Both the position numbers and the translations under genes were made by a program. The notes under the pieces are model-generated. The model did not search any database and was not told where the DNA came from. It saw only the letters and a list, made by a program, of their open reading frames with translations. This document shows positions 8,617 through 17,441 of a DNA stretch of 64,000 bases, one piece after another (positions within the stretch are counted from its first letter, which is position 1; each line of letters opens with the position of its first letter). The DNA comes from Cytophagales bacterium WSM2-2 (GTDB taxonomy: Bacteria; Bacteroidota; Bacteroidia; Cytophagales; Cyclobacteriaceae), in assembly GCA_015472025.1 (NCBI GenBank), contig BNHL01000001.1, forward strand, positions 5,382,001 through 5,446,000. The letters are read 5' to 3'.

Positions 8617-9918
8617 ATGAAAAAAATTATTCTTCTGCTTCTCGTGGCCTCATTTACATATGGGCAAAAAGTAGACAAGTACATCAAGGAAAAGGACGTG
8701 ACCAGGATCATCAAGACCCTGGCTGCTGACGATATGAATGGCCGTCATTCGCTCGATGAGAAAAGCATCTTCAAAGCTGCAGCTTTCATCGAAAAAGAAT
8801 TTAACAACATCGGATTGAAACCGCTGCCCGGTGCTAAAGGGTTCTTGCAAGAGTTCACTCGCGACAGAATCGCCCCCGGAACCATGGAAGTCATCGTTGA
8901 TGGAGAAAAGATATCCAACAACAATGTGGTGATTGTATCCGAGAAGAAGGATCTATTTCTAAAGAACAACCTGAAAGTAAAAAGCATTGACGCCAACGAT
9001 ACTGTTAAAAAGAAAGATCAATACTTCCAGGGAAAGGCATTTGCAATGCTGAGCGACACCTCCGCTAGCATCATATTTGTGTCACCACAGTTTGCCGATG
9101 GATTCAAACAATTGAAGGCGCGTTACGGAGCGCGATTTGTTACCGGTCGTAAGGCAGGGCCTCGCATTTTTGTTTTGCGCGAAGGGCAAGTCACAAACTA
9201 TTCAATCACCGCATCACAAAAAATCGATCAGCTGCGAATGGCTAACGTAGTTGGCATCATTGAAGGAAAGACTAAGAGCGATGAAATGGTCGTTTTTGGT
9301 GGTCATTATGATCATATCGGCATTCGGCCTAAAGTAGATGGCGACTCAATCGCCAATGGCGCTGATGATGACGCCTCCGGAACAACCGCGGTGATCGCCC
9401 TCGCCCGTTATTATCAGAAAATGAAAAACAATAACCGCACTCTTGTTTTTGTGGCTTTCACTGCCGAAGAAGTGGGTGGTTATGGCTCACGTCATTTCTC
9501 GCAACAACTGAATGCAGACAAGGTTGTAGCCATGTTCAATATCGAGATGATCGGCAAGGCTTCGAAGTGGGGACAAAACAGCGCTTTTATCACCGGCTAC
9601 GAACGCTCTGACTTTGGTGAGATCTTGCAGAAGAATCTCGTGGGAACTCAATTCCAGTTCAAGCCCGATCCTTACCCAGAACAAAATTTGTTTTACCGTT
9701 CCGACAATGCCACTCTCGCAAGACTCGGTGTTCCTGCTCACACGGTTTCTACCGACCAGATTGACATCGATAAGTTTTATCACACTGTGAATGACGAAGT
9801 CGAAACGTTGGATATGAAAAACATCACTTCTACTATTAAAGCGATCGCGCTAAGTTCAAGAACGATCATTGATGGAACCGATACTCCCAAACGTATCGAC
9901 AAATCTAAAGTGAGATAA
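8617..9918 (+). CDS. Secreted M28-family zinc aminopeptidase
   Basis: 433 aa metallopeptidase. A short signal peptide (MKKIILLLLVASFTYGQ) directs export. The M28 zinc-site motifs occur in the usual order: GGHYDH near residue 229, ADDDASG near 249 (bridging Asp), and TAEE near 283 (catalytic and metal Glu). IEMIG then supplies a surrounding strand and FYHTVND supplies the late metal His. An insert between about residues 60 and 215 precedes the catalytic core, as in many Bacteroidota members. It probably trims peptides in the periplasm or outside the cell. It stands alone between the 7TM gene and a terminator-like hairpin. A second, longer M28 enzyme lies at 49491-51095. Confidence 0.9.
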   Translation: MKKIILLLLVASFTYGQKVDKYIKEKDVTRIIKTLAADDMNGRHSLDEKSIFKAAAFIEKEFNNIGLKPLPGAKGFLQEFTRDRIAPGTMEVIVDGEKISNNNVVIVSEKKDLFLKNNLKVKSIDANDTVKKKDQYFQGKAFAMLSDTSASIIFVSPQFADGFKQLKARYGARFVTGRKAGPRIFVLREGQVTNYSITASQKIDQLRMANVVGIIEGKTKSDEMVVFGGHYDHIGIRPKVDGDSIANGADDDASGTTAVIALARYYQKMKNNNRTLVFVAFTAEEVGGYGSRHFSQQLNADKVVAMFNIEMIGKASKWGQNSAFITGYERSDFGEILQKNLVGTQFQFKPDPYPEQNLFYRSDNATLARLGVPAHTVSTDQIDIDKFYHTVNDEVETLDMKNITSTIKAIALSSRTIIDGTDTPKRIDKSKVR

Positions 9919-9930
9919 AAAATGGGGACA

Positions 9931-9952
9931 GTGTCGGGCTCAGTCCCGACAC
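9931..9952 (+). terminator. Terminator-like hairpin after the M28 peptidase
   Basis: GTGTCGGG (9931-9938) and CCCGACAC (9945-9952) form a perfect 8-bp stem with a 6-nt loop, 12 nt after the peptidase stop. No T-run follows, so it may end transcription weakly or stabilise the 3' end. The rest of 9953-10203 holds no gene. Confidence 0.5.
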
Positions 9953-10126
9953 CTCACTCCTCGCCCATCACTTACCCTAAATACCCTCATAACAGTTGAT
10001 CATCTCTAGCCGGAGACGTTAGCACACACTCCGTCCGTATCCGATCATTCCTGATCGTGATTGGACAAACCCCGTCAGACACCATTGGAAAAACCGGTCC
10101 AATACCCGCTTTTCATCTCTGGCACA

Positions 10127-10154
10127 ATTATTATTCCTACATTTAGATAATAAT
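10127..10154. promoter_or_regulatory. Palindromic operator-like site upstream of the permease/PadR group
   Basis: ATTATTAT (10127-10134) and ATAATAAT (10147-10154) are perfect 8-bp inverted repeats 12 nt apart, ending about 50 nt before the permease ATG. The spacer holds TACATTTAG, close to the TAnnTTTG -7 box, so a bound repressor would cover the promoter. The PadR protein encoded two genes down is the natural candidate. This is inference from position and symmetry. Confidence 0.4.
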
Positions 10155-10203
10155 ACTTCTATGCAGGATGGAAGTCTACATGTGACCTCACGGCTAACTG
10201 GTA

Positions 10204-12840
10204 ATGAATAATAAAATCCCTTCTCCTCCCCCGCTTTTCTTGCGCCTATTCAGGTGGTACTGCCATCCCCGGTTGCAAGACTACATTGAAGGAGACCTCA
10301 TGGAAGTATATCACTCGCGCGTGCAACGACTTGGCAAGCGTAAAGCAGATTTCAAATTCATGATCGATGTACTCCTCCTCTTCCGACCGGGCATCATCAG
10401 GTCAAAATCGAAACCGGTATACGCAAATTCAAACTACAACGATATGTTCAAAAGCTATTTAAAGATCGGTTTTCGTAACCTGGCGAAAAGCAAGCTTTTC
10501 AGTTCCATCAACATCAGCGGAATGGCCGTGAGTATCACCTCCGTCATCGTCATATCCCTTTTTATTTATGACGAGCTGCAGTTCGATAAGCACGTTAAAG
10601 ATTATCAGTTCAAGTACCGGCTGTACACGGAAGTCATTGCCGACAACGGGAGCTTGAGAAACCGCTCGATGATTGCCCCTGCAATCGCGCCTGCTGCTGC
10701 ATCCGAATTTCCGGAAGTAGAAGCTTATGCGCGATTTCTGAATTTCAATTATCCCATCCTGTTTAAAGCAGGAAACAAAAACCTTACGGAGCGTGGCGGT
10801 GGCTATGCCGATGCCTCCTTTCTCGACATGTTCAGCCTTACACTTGCTGAAGGCAACCCCACTACCGCTTTGCAAGAACCCCGCACCATAGCCATCAGCC
10901 AAACGCTGAAAGAAAAATACTTTGGCAACAAACCTGCATTGGGAGAAATAATTAACGTAGACAACGATGACTACAAAGTAACTGCCGTCTTCGAAGACTT
11001 CAATTCACACTCGCATCTCCGCCTTAATTTCTTTCTGCCTATGGCCGAGTTTGCCAGAGATCAGCCGAAGCGAATGCAACGCTGGACCTGGAACCAGTTT
11101 CATACTTATGTAAAACTGAAAGACGGCACCAACATTCCCGCTCTTGAGTCCAAGTTGAAAGCGATGGTTGCGCGCAATACTGAAAGGGAACAAAACAACG
11201 CTACACCACGTCTCATGCGCATGCAAGACGTACACCTTTACGCGTATGACCATCTGTGGGACATCGCTGTCAAAGGAAATGTGCAGACTGTCTACATCCT
11301 TTCGGGAACAGCCATTTTTATTCTGATCATCGCCATTCTCAATTTCGTCAATCTCTCCACTGCGCGGGCCGTCAACCGGGTGAAAGAAGTGGGTGTACGC
11401 AAAGTGATTGGCGCCTTCCGTTCTCATCTCGTCAATCAATTTATTATGGAGTCGGTGGTCATTGCTTTGATTGCTATGTTTATCGGCCTTACGTTAGTCT
11501 CATTAGTCTTACCCTACCTCAACGCATTCACCGAGAAGAGTATTCCGATGAGTTGGTTTACAAGCCCAATAATTCTGTTGGCATTAGTTGGCGCTGCGTT
11601 ACTTATCGGGATAGCAGCAGGCGCTTATCCTGCCTTTTATATTTCCGGGCACAAGCCAGCCGAAGTACTCGCAGGTAAAGGTTCCACTCATTCCGGCAAA
11701 ACCTTGTTGCGTAAAGGCCTCGTAGTTTTTCAATTCATGCTTTCATTCTTCCTAATCATCGCAGCTTACGTCATTTCCGGTCAGCACACGTACATGCGCA
11801 ATGCGAAAATGGGCTTTGATAAAGACAACCTGTTGGTCATTCAGCTTCGCGGCAAAATGTCTTCCAACCTTGAGTCCACGAAGCAACAATTCTTAAACCA
11901 TCCCAACATCATCAGCGGGTCCATGGGCTACGGGTTGCCGGGTGAAGCCTTTGCCGGAGACGGCATCATCGACAAGATCACCAACAAAGAACTGGGGATA
12001 AGCATGCTCACAGTCGATCACGATTATGTAAAAACACTGGGACTGGAAATTCTCGAAGGCCGTGATTTCTCAAAAGAATTCCCGTCCGATGAAAAACATT
12101 CATTCATTGTAAGCGAGCAAGCGGCAAAATTATTGGGCCACACCAACAGCAAAGACGCGCTGGAGCACGAGCTCGCCTGGAATCGCTGGGATGCCCCCGA
12201 TTCACTAAAGACAGGCAAAGTCATTGGCGTGGTCAAAGACATTCAGCTCAACAGCATGCGCGAGACAATTAACCCTGTCGTACTTCATGTATATCCGTAT
12301 GCCTACAATACCCTCACCATGAAAGTCAAGCCTGCCGATGTTCCTTCTACCATTGCACACCTTGAGAAAACGTGGAAATCATTCAACACCGACTGGCCAT
12401 TCGAATACCGCTTTCTCGATGAGAATTTTGACCGCATGTACAAGTCCGAGGAGAAGCTCGCGACCCTCTTCGCCTGGTTTACTTCGTTCACCATATTCGT
12501 AGCGTGTCTCGGGTTGTTCGGGCTGGTCGTGTACAGCACATCGCAGAAGTACAGAGAGATCAGCATCCGCAAAGTATTGGGAGCCGGAGAAGGAGGCCTC
12601 GTACTGCAACTCAGCAAAAGTTATTTAGTATTAATCGCCATCGCATTCACCATAGCCGTGCCGCTCAGCTATTTCGCTGCGAACGAGTGGCTTCAAAAGT
12701 TTGCCTTCCGCATTCCTGTTTCGGCTATGCTCTTTATAAAAGCAGCATTGTTGATCGCAGGCATCGCACTCATCACAGTAATGTTACAGGCATTTAAAGC
12801 CGCACGTACTAATCCCGTCAACGCATTGAAAGAACAGTAA
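10204..12840 (+). CDS. MacB/FtsX-like ABC transporter permease with N-terminal permease-prefix domain
   Basis: 878 aa. Residues 1-65 form the small prefix domain (LFRWYCHPRLQDYIEGDL and following) seen on many Bacteroidota permeases. The protein then has the double FtsX layout. A first helix (about 97-122) leads to a periplasmic MacB-like core. A three-helix FtsX block near 360-485 carries EVGVRKVIGA, a second periplasmic part follows, and a C-terminal FtsX block carries EISIRKVLGA. Such permeases normally work with a separate ATPase in export or mechanotransmission, but none is encoded nearby. The PadR gene starts 2 nt after the stop. The 13189-15840 paralogue shares almost the same first 65 residues, so the pair arose by duplication. 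The substrate is unknown. Confidence 0.9.
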   Translation: MNNKIPSPPPLFLRLFRWYCHPRLQDYIEGDLMEVYHSRVQRLGKRKADFKFMIDVLLLFRPGIIRSKSKPVYANSNYNDMFKSYLKIGFRNLAKSKLFSSINISGMAVSITSVIVISLFIYDELQFDKHVKDYQFKYRLYTEVIADNGSLRNRSMIAPAIAPAAASEFPEVEAYARFLNFNYPILFKAGNKNLTERGGGYADASFLDMFSLTLAEGNPTTALQEPRTIAISQTLKEKYFGNKPALGEIINVDNDDYKVTAVFEDFNSHSHLRLNFFLPMAEFARDQPKRMQRWTWNQFHTYVKLKDGTNIPALESKLKAMVARNTEREQNNATPRLMRMQDVHLYAYDHLWDIAVKGNVQTVYILSGTAIFILIIAILNFVNLSTARAVNRVKEVGVRKVIGAFRSHLVNQFIMESVVIALIAMFIGLTLVSLVLPYLNAFTEKSIPMSWFTSPIILLALVGAALLIGIAAGAYPAFYISGHKPAEVLAGKGSTHSGKTLLRKGLVVFQFMLSFFLIIAAYVISGQHTYMRNAKMGFDKDNLLVIQLRGKMSSNLESTKQQFLNHPNIISGSMGYGLPGEAFAGDGIIDKITNKELGISMLTVDHDYVKTLGLEILEGRDFSKEFPSDEKHSFIVSEQAAKLLGHTNSKDALEHELAWNRWDAPDSLKTGKVIGVVKDIQLNSMRETINPVVLHVYPYAYNTLTMKVKPADVPSTIAHLEKTWKSFNTDWPFEYRFLDENFDRMYKSEEKLATLFAWFTSFTIFVACLGLFGLVVYSTSQKYREISIRKVLGAGEGGLVLQLSKSYLVLIAIAFTIAVPLSYFAANEWLQKFAFRIPVSAMLFIKAALLIAGIALITVMLQAFKAARTNPVNALKEQ

Positions 12841-12842
12841 CT

Positions 12843-13187
12843 ATGAAAAAATATCAACTCGGAGAGTTTGAAGAAGTCGTCCTTCTCACCATTTGCATAC
12901 TCAACAATGATGCTTACAGCATCGCTATCAAAGACGAGATCGAGTCGCGGCTTGCACGCACCGTGAGCATGGGCGCGCTTCACACCGCTCTAGTACGGCT
13001 GGAAGACAAAGGTTATCTCAAATCCTTTGCCGGTGAGTCTACCGAGGAGAGAGCTGGCCGTCCGAAGCGTTATTTTAAAATAACATCGCTCGGCAAAAAA
13101 GCCATGCAGCATGCCAAGTCCACCCGCGATGAACTCTGGCAGGCGATACCGCAAACCGTTTGGCAAGCCAACCTCGCTACCAACTAG
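12843..13187 (+). CDS. PadR-family transcriptional regulator
   Basis: 114 aa winged-helix regulator. The N-terminal part (LGEFEEVVLLTICILNNDAY, then SIAIKDEIESRLARTVSMGA) is the PadR helix-turn-helix. RLEDKGYLKSF and RPKRYFKITSLGKKA follow as the wing. A short C-terminal helix could dimerise. PadR proteins of this subgroup are commonly encoded beside prefix-domain permeases and repress their own operon, often responding to toxic compounds or envelope stress. Here the gene is squeezed between two permeases with 2-nt and 1-nt gaps, so all three are surely one transcript. The palindrome at 10127-10154 is its likely target. The ligand is unknown. Confidence 0.92.
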   Translation: MKKYQLGEFEEVVLLTICILNNDAYSIAIKDEIESRLARTVSMGALHTALVRLEDKGYLKSFAGESTEERAGRPKRYFKITSLGKKAMQHAKSTRDELWQAIPQTVWQANLATN

Positions 13188-13188
13188 A

Positions 13189-15840
13189 GTGAAGAACCAA
13201 AGCACATCTCCTCCCCTGCTTTTCCTGCGCCTCTTCCGGTGGTACTGCCACCCGCGGTTGCAAGATTACATTGAAGGAGATCTGATGGAAGTATACTACT
13301 TGCGCGTGAAGCAATTCGGGAAGCGCAAAGCAGATCTCAAATTCATGATCGATGTACTGCTCCTGCTCAGGCCGGGCATCATCAGGCCAAAAACTGAATA
13401 CGAAAAAATAAACAACTACGATATGTTCAAAAACTATTTCAAGATCGGGGTACGCAGCCTGGTCCGCAACAAAATATTTTATTTCATCAACATCTTCGGT
13501 CTCTCGGTAGGGCTCGCTTGCTGCTTGCTGATCGGGGCTTACGTTTACTCCGCCCTCACCTACGACACCTATGCCGAAAATGCGAAAGACATCTATCGCG
13601 TAGAGATCGATGCACTCGGCAATGGAACGTGGGCACATTATCCATCCGTTGATTTTGGTGTAGGTTCCGGAATGAGCAGTACCTATCCTGAAATAGTTTC
13701 TTTTACCCGCCTCTCCACGTTCTTTCAACCTTATCTGCGCTATAAGGAAACCATCTTTAAAGAAAAGCACCTCGCTATCGTAGATTCTAATTTTCTAAAG
13801 TTCTTCTCCATACCCCTGCTCGCGGGCAACGAAAAAACCGCGCTCACGCAACCCAACACTATCGTGGTCTCCAGAGTATTCGCAGAAAAGTACTTTGGCA
13901 ACGAAGACCCGATGGGAAAGTCGCTCACCTTCGGGCAAAACGGAGAGTTTAAAGTGACAGGTCTCTTCGACCGCATACCCGAAAAATCACATTTTCAGTT
14001 CGATGCTCTCGTGAGCGGCTCTACACTCAAAGGAAGACGTGAAAGCTGGAGCAACATTGGCGACTACACCTATTTGCAACTCAGCGAAACAGCCAACCCG
14101 TTGCAACTCCAAAACAAATTTCCGGACCTCGTCATGAAGTACGTGGTGCCCGAGGTCCAGGCCGACATGGGTGTGTCGCTCGCTGAAGCGCAGAAAGCCG
14201 TGAGCACATTTGTATTCACCTTGCAGCCGCTCTCCAAGATTCACCTGTACTCACACAGCAACTTTGAGCTCGGAGTAAATTCCGATATCAAATACGTCTA
14301 CATCTTCGGGGCGCTGGCCATATTCATCCTGCTGCTCGCTTGTGTCAACTTTGTCAACCTGTCTACAGCTACCAGTACAAGGCGTGCACGCGAGGTGGGC
14401 ATCCGCAAAGTGATGGGCTCCATAAAGAAGCAGTTGATCTACCAGTTCCTTACCGAATCAATATTGTTAGCCGGCTGCGCGTTGATCTTCGCCTATGGCA
14501 TCGTGCTGCTCGTCTTGCCGTTCTTCAACCAGCTCACCGGAAGTGCAACCTCATTTAGTTTGTTCTTACAACCACTTACACTGCTGGGCATCGCAGGCAC
14601 TGTCATCTTCATCGGAATCCTTGCGGGCATCTATCCTTCTTTCATCCTTTCCTCTTTCAATACCATCCGCGTGTTGAAGGGCAACACGTCATTCACTTCA
14701 CGCAAAAAAGACGGACTGCGAAGCGGCCTGGTCGTATTCCAGTTTGCCGTCTCCACCGCACTTATCATCGCCACGTTCATTGTTTACCAGCAACTCCATT
14801 TTCTTCAAAACAAGAACCTCGGTTTCAACAAAGACCAGGTGATTATTTTTCAGGACACCAATCAGCTGCGCGGCAACGAAAAGGTTTTCAAAGAGCAGTT
14901 GCTCAAAGACAGCCGTGTCATCAGCGCTACTGTAGCACGCCAAGTGCCAGGCCAGACAGACGTTGACGGCACGCAGGCCTATCCGAAAGACAAAAAAGCC
15001 GGTGACAACGATGCCGAAATACACATTACCAAATTTCATGTGGATTATGATTATCTCACTACGCTTGGTATCGATGTACTCTATGGCAGAAATCTTTCGC
15101 TGGATTTCCCTTCCGACTCTTCCGCTATCGTCATCAATGAGACAGCCGCCAATGAGTTCGGGTGGACTCCCGAAACCGCGCTCGACAAACGCATCATCGC
15201 TTCCGGCCAGCTGGAATACCACGTAGTAGGCGTAGTCAAAGATTTCAACTTCACTTCCGTGCGGCAAAAGATCGGTCCGCTGGTGATGATGCTCGGAGGC
15301 AACCGGGGGCTCACCATCGTGAAGATAAACCCCACCGACATCAGGAATTTCCTGAAAGACGCACAGGCCCAATGGGAAAAATTCAGCCCCGATGCAGGCT
15401 TCTCCTATGCATTCCTCGACACCCAGTTCGCTTCTCTGTATTTTGCCGAGGAGCGCACCGGGCGCATCTTCACCACCTTCGCAATCATTGCCTTGCTCAT
15501 TGCCGGGTTGGGCCTCTTCGGACTCAGCACCTACTCGGCACAGCAGCGCACAAAAGAAGTGAGCATACGCAAAGTGCTTGGCGCCTCCGCCTCCGAAGTG
15601 TTGTTCATGCTCTCAAAGCAATTTCTCGTGTTGGTGTTGATCGCCTTCGTGATAGCCGTGCCGGTCATCACCTGGGTTATGAACCAATGGCTCCAGGACT
15701 TTGCTTATCGCATCAATATCAGTTGGTGGATTTTCCTGGCGGCAGGAGTAGTCTCGCTCGCCATTGCGTTTCTCTCCATAAGCTTCCAGATATTGCGGGC
15801 AGCGGTAGCCAATCCCGTCAATAGCCTGAGAGCGGAGTAG
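13189..15840 (+). CDS. MacB/FtsX-like ABC transporter permease with permease-prefix domain (GTG start)
   Basis: 883 aa paralogue of the 10204-12840 permease: prefix domain at residues 1-65, first helix near 97-120, periplasmic core, FtsX block with EVGIRKVMGS, second periplasmic part, and C-terminal FtsX block with EVSIRKVLGA. The open frame could begin upstream at 13111, but that stretch lies inside padR and encodes no family sequence. The GTG at 13189, 1 nt after the padR stop, starts the protein at V-K-N-Q-S-T-S-P-P, aligning with the paralogue's start. Tight packing implies translational coupling. No ATPase is nearby. A 21-bp repeat tract begins right after the stop. Confidence 0.88.
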   Translation: MKNQSTSPPLLFLRLFRWYCHPRLQDYIEGDLMEVYYLRVKQFGKRKADLKFMIDVLLLLRPGIIRPKTEYEKINNYDMFKNYFKIGVRSLVRNKIFYFINIFGLSVGLACCLLIGAYVYSALTYDTYAENAKDIYRVEIDALGNGTWAHYPSVDFGVGSGMSSTYPEIVSFTRLSTFFQPYLRYKETIFKEKHLAIVDSNFLKFFSIPLLAGNEKTALTQPNTIVVSRVFAEKYFGNEDPMGKSLTFGQNGEFKVTGLFDRIPEKSHFQFDALVSGSTLKGRRESWSNIGDYTYLQLSETANPLQLQNKFPDLVMKYVVPEVQADMGVSLAEAQKAVSTFVFTLQPLSKIHLYSHSNFELGVNSDIKYVYIFGALAIFILLLACVNFVNLSTATSTRRAREVGIRKVMGSIKKQLIYQFLTESILLAGCALIFAYGIVLLVLPFFNQLTGSATSFSLFLQPLTLLGIAGTVIFIGILAGIYPSFILSSFNTIRVLKGNTSFTSRKKDGLRSGLVVFQFAVSTALIIATFIVYQQLHFLQNKNLGFNKDQVIIFQDTNQLRGNEKVFKEQLLKDSRVISATVARQVPGQTDVDGTQAYPKDKKAGDNDAEIHITKFHVDYDYLTTLGIDVLYGRNLSLDFPSDSSAIVINETAANEFGWTPETALDKRIIASGQLEYHVVGVVKDFNFTSVRQKIGPLVMMLGGNRGLTIVKINPTDIRNFLKDAQAQWEKFSPDAGFSYAFLDTQFASLYFAEERTGRIFTTFAIIALLIAGLGLFGLSTYSAQQRTKEVSIRKVLGASASEVLFMLSKQFLVLVLIAFVIAVPVITWVMNQWLQDFAYRINISWWIFLAAGVVSLAIAFLSISFQILRAAVANPVNSLRAE

Positions 15841-15852
15841 TTTTACTTAACC

Positions 15853-16130
15853 AGTATTTCGCTGAACGGAGACAGTTGCAAGTGCCCCCCTGCGAGTTAC
15901 ACGCTGTGCGGTGTACTTAGACATGGGTACAAGGGCAGTTGCAACTGTTACTTACTATTTTGCAAGCGTTACTTAGGCAGTTGCCAATGGTACGGTCACC
16001 GTTGACAGCACTACAACGCCAGTTACAAGCGTTACTTAGAGCTTTGCATATGCTACATCGCCAGTTGCAACCCGTACAGTGCTCTTGACCACCGTTACGG
16101 AGCACGTTGCGCAAAATATCTTGAGCTCGT
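15853..16130. repeat. Degenerate 21-bp tandem repeat (minisatellite-like), about 13 units
   Basis: Units spaced exactly 21 bp start at 15853, 15874, 15895, 15916, 15937, 15958, 15979, 16000, 16021, 16042, 16063, 16084 and 16105. The best-preserved units read approximately AGTTGCAAGCGTTACTTAGGC, as at 15937, 15958 and 16021. Others keep only the TTGC..A and GTTAC/GGTAC cores. All plus-strand frames are broken by stops. One minus frame stays open for 65 codons and gives a Cys/Asn-rich heptad pattern, which is probably a by-product of the period. It lies immediately after the permease stop. Confidence 0.8.
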
Positions 16131-16331
16131 ACGCCAACACACTCCTATTTGCACTTCAGAGCTATAGGGTACAAAGCGCCAGTTTGTTGATTTTATATTG
16201 CGGGGTGAGCCTCTCAGCTCAAATCTCGTAACTCACAGCTTACAACTCGTAACCAGCTACTCATATCTACACATTTTGTATTTCAACTTTGCACATCTCC
16301 GCGTTCTTTTCCGTTAAAATATTTCTCAACA

Positions 16332-16359
16332 CAAAAAAAGCAGGACATCTACGTCCTGC
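16332..16359 (-). terminator. Rho-independent terminator for the 16414-17160 gene
   Basis: On the minus strand GCAGGAC (16359-16353) pairs with GTCCTGC (16346-16340) around a 6-nt loop and is followed by a run of seven T. It lies about 55 nt after the stop of the minus-strand gene. Next to it (16371-16400) is a copy of the interspersed CTTTGCG...CTTTGCGTG repeat. The rest of 16131-16413 shows nothing gene-like. Confidence 0.75.
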
Positions 16360-16413
16360 CTTGTACTTCACTTTGCGCTCTTCGCGCCTTTGCGTGAAAA
16401 AAATGTATTCCTC

Positions 16414-17160
16414 CTACTTCTTCTTCCTGTCTACAAATTTAATCTTACTCACCTGCTTGTACTGGGCACTCTCAGGCTTGAATGCCGACATCACGTAGTT
16501 CTTCACCCCTTGTGCTATATCCAGCATCCCGGTATATGGAGCATAAAGGATCACATCTCTTTCTATGCGGGCGTTGTTCAGTGCCACAGCAGCTGCGATC
16601 GCTTCTGCATTTTTAGTGGAGAGGTCTACCACCAAACCTCTAAGGTACCCTGGTTGCAATTCTGGTTCGTTAGGTGAATAAGCAGACTCAGCCTCAACAA
16701 TCTCTACCAATTGTGAAAAATGCTCCACCATATTGTCAAAGCTCATTTGCGATACCGAAATAGTCTTAGCTGGTGCGGGAGTAGGCTGTTGTCCTTCTGT
16801 TCCCGGCTTCTTTATTGCTTTCGCCCTTCTGCCCATAATCTTGCGGTACACGGCCAGCGCATTCTCTATCGTTTCCTTGGGAGCGCCTGAAGATTTCAGT
16901 GCATTCACTATTCTCCGAGATAGCTTCCTGGCTTCTCTAAAAGAGACTCTGCGTATACCTCCCTTGTTTTTATTCGATGTGTCTCTGTTTTTCACATTCT
17001 GTAGTGAAGATTTTCCCGTAGTATACGTACTCGAGATTGAAGATATCTTTTGCAGATCATTAAAGGGTTTGTAGTCCGAGCCAAAACCAATGCAGGTCAA
17101 TTCCAGTTTTTTGAATGCTCCTACATTTTTAGCGTGGCCGGTTTCTGATTGATTTCCCAT
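16414..17160 (-). CDS. Conserved hypothetical protein (GHAKNV-type N-terminus)
   Basis: 248 aa, no signal peptide, very basic in the middle. It begins MGNQSETGHAKNVGAF, which I recall as the start of a common but uncharacterised Bacteroidota family. Residues 75-125 are rich in Arg and Lys and probably helical (FREARKLSRRIVNALKSSG and following). A Pro/Ala/Thr linker and a second helical region follow. The late segment YAPYTGMLDIAQGVKNYV may be a structured core. It is transcribed divergently from the HSDR_N gene, and the double-arm hairpin at 17338-17375 sits between them. The terminator at 16332-16359 suggests a monocistronic unit. Function unknown; a nucleic-acid-associated role is only a guess from charge. 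Confidence 0.75.
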   Translation of the reverse strand: MGNQSETGHAKNVGAFKKLELTCIGFGSDYKPFNDLQKISSISSTYTTGKSSLQNVKNRDTSNKNKGGIRRVSFREARKLSRRIVNALKSSGAPKETIENALAVYRKIMGRRAKAIKKPGTEGQQPTPAPAKTISVSQMSFDNMVEHFSQLVEIVEAESAYSPNEPELQPGYLRGLVVDLSTKNAEAIAAAVALNNARIERDVILYAPYTGMLDIAQGVKNYVMSAFKPESAQYKQVSKIKFVDRKKK

Positions 17161-17337
17161 GATATAAGATTTAATTGTTTAGAATTTCACTCAGCAGCCT
17201 TTGTGACTGCCCGGAACGAAATACAAGACATCCCAAACAATGGAGGATCTTAAACTATTGGATAGAGCAGTTTATTTACTAGTAGGTCGTATTTTTTTAC
17301 CCGACTAGCTAAGCACTTTGATGAAGCGGGGAACGAT

Positions 17338-17375
17338 ACGGGAAAAATCCCGGTAGCAGACGGGGTTTTTCCCGT
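17338..17375. promoter_or_regulatory. Double-arm hairpin GGGAAAAATCCC / GGGGTTTTTCCC between divergent genes
   Basis: Left arm 17338-17352 (ACGGGAAAAATCCCG) and right arm 17361-17375 (CGGGGTTTTTCCCGT) are inverted repeats matching at 14 of 15 positions, with an 8-nt loop. The single mismatch would be a G-U wobble in RNA. Each arm is also nearly palindromic by itself. A near copy with the same wobble position lies at 47243-47281, again between divergent genes. The region 17161-17441 otherwise holds TACATTTA (17398-17405), a possible -7 box for the plus-strand gene. Confidence 0.7.
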
Positions 17376-17441
17376 GGTTTCGCGTAGATCTACGGTTTAC
17401 ATTTATTCATCCAAATAACTAAACCCTAACCAGTAAGCCCT

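Noticed and set aside
13111..13188. N-terminal extension of the second permease
   Set aside because: It overlaps padR in another frame and does not match the paralogue; the GTG at 13189 aligns exactly.
14698..15372. Minus-strand open frame of 224 codons
   Set aside because: It is antisense to the 13189-15840 permease; no start context and no domain-like sequence.
15917..16114. 65-codon minus-strand frame with a Cys/Asn-rich heptad pattern
   Set aside because: It lies wholly inside the 21-bp tandem repeat and its heptad follows from the 21-bp period; no start context or family support.
15853..16130. Possible CRISPR array
   Set aside because: Units are 21 bp head to tail with no unique spacers and strong unit divergence, and no cas genes are nearby.
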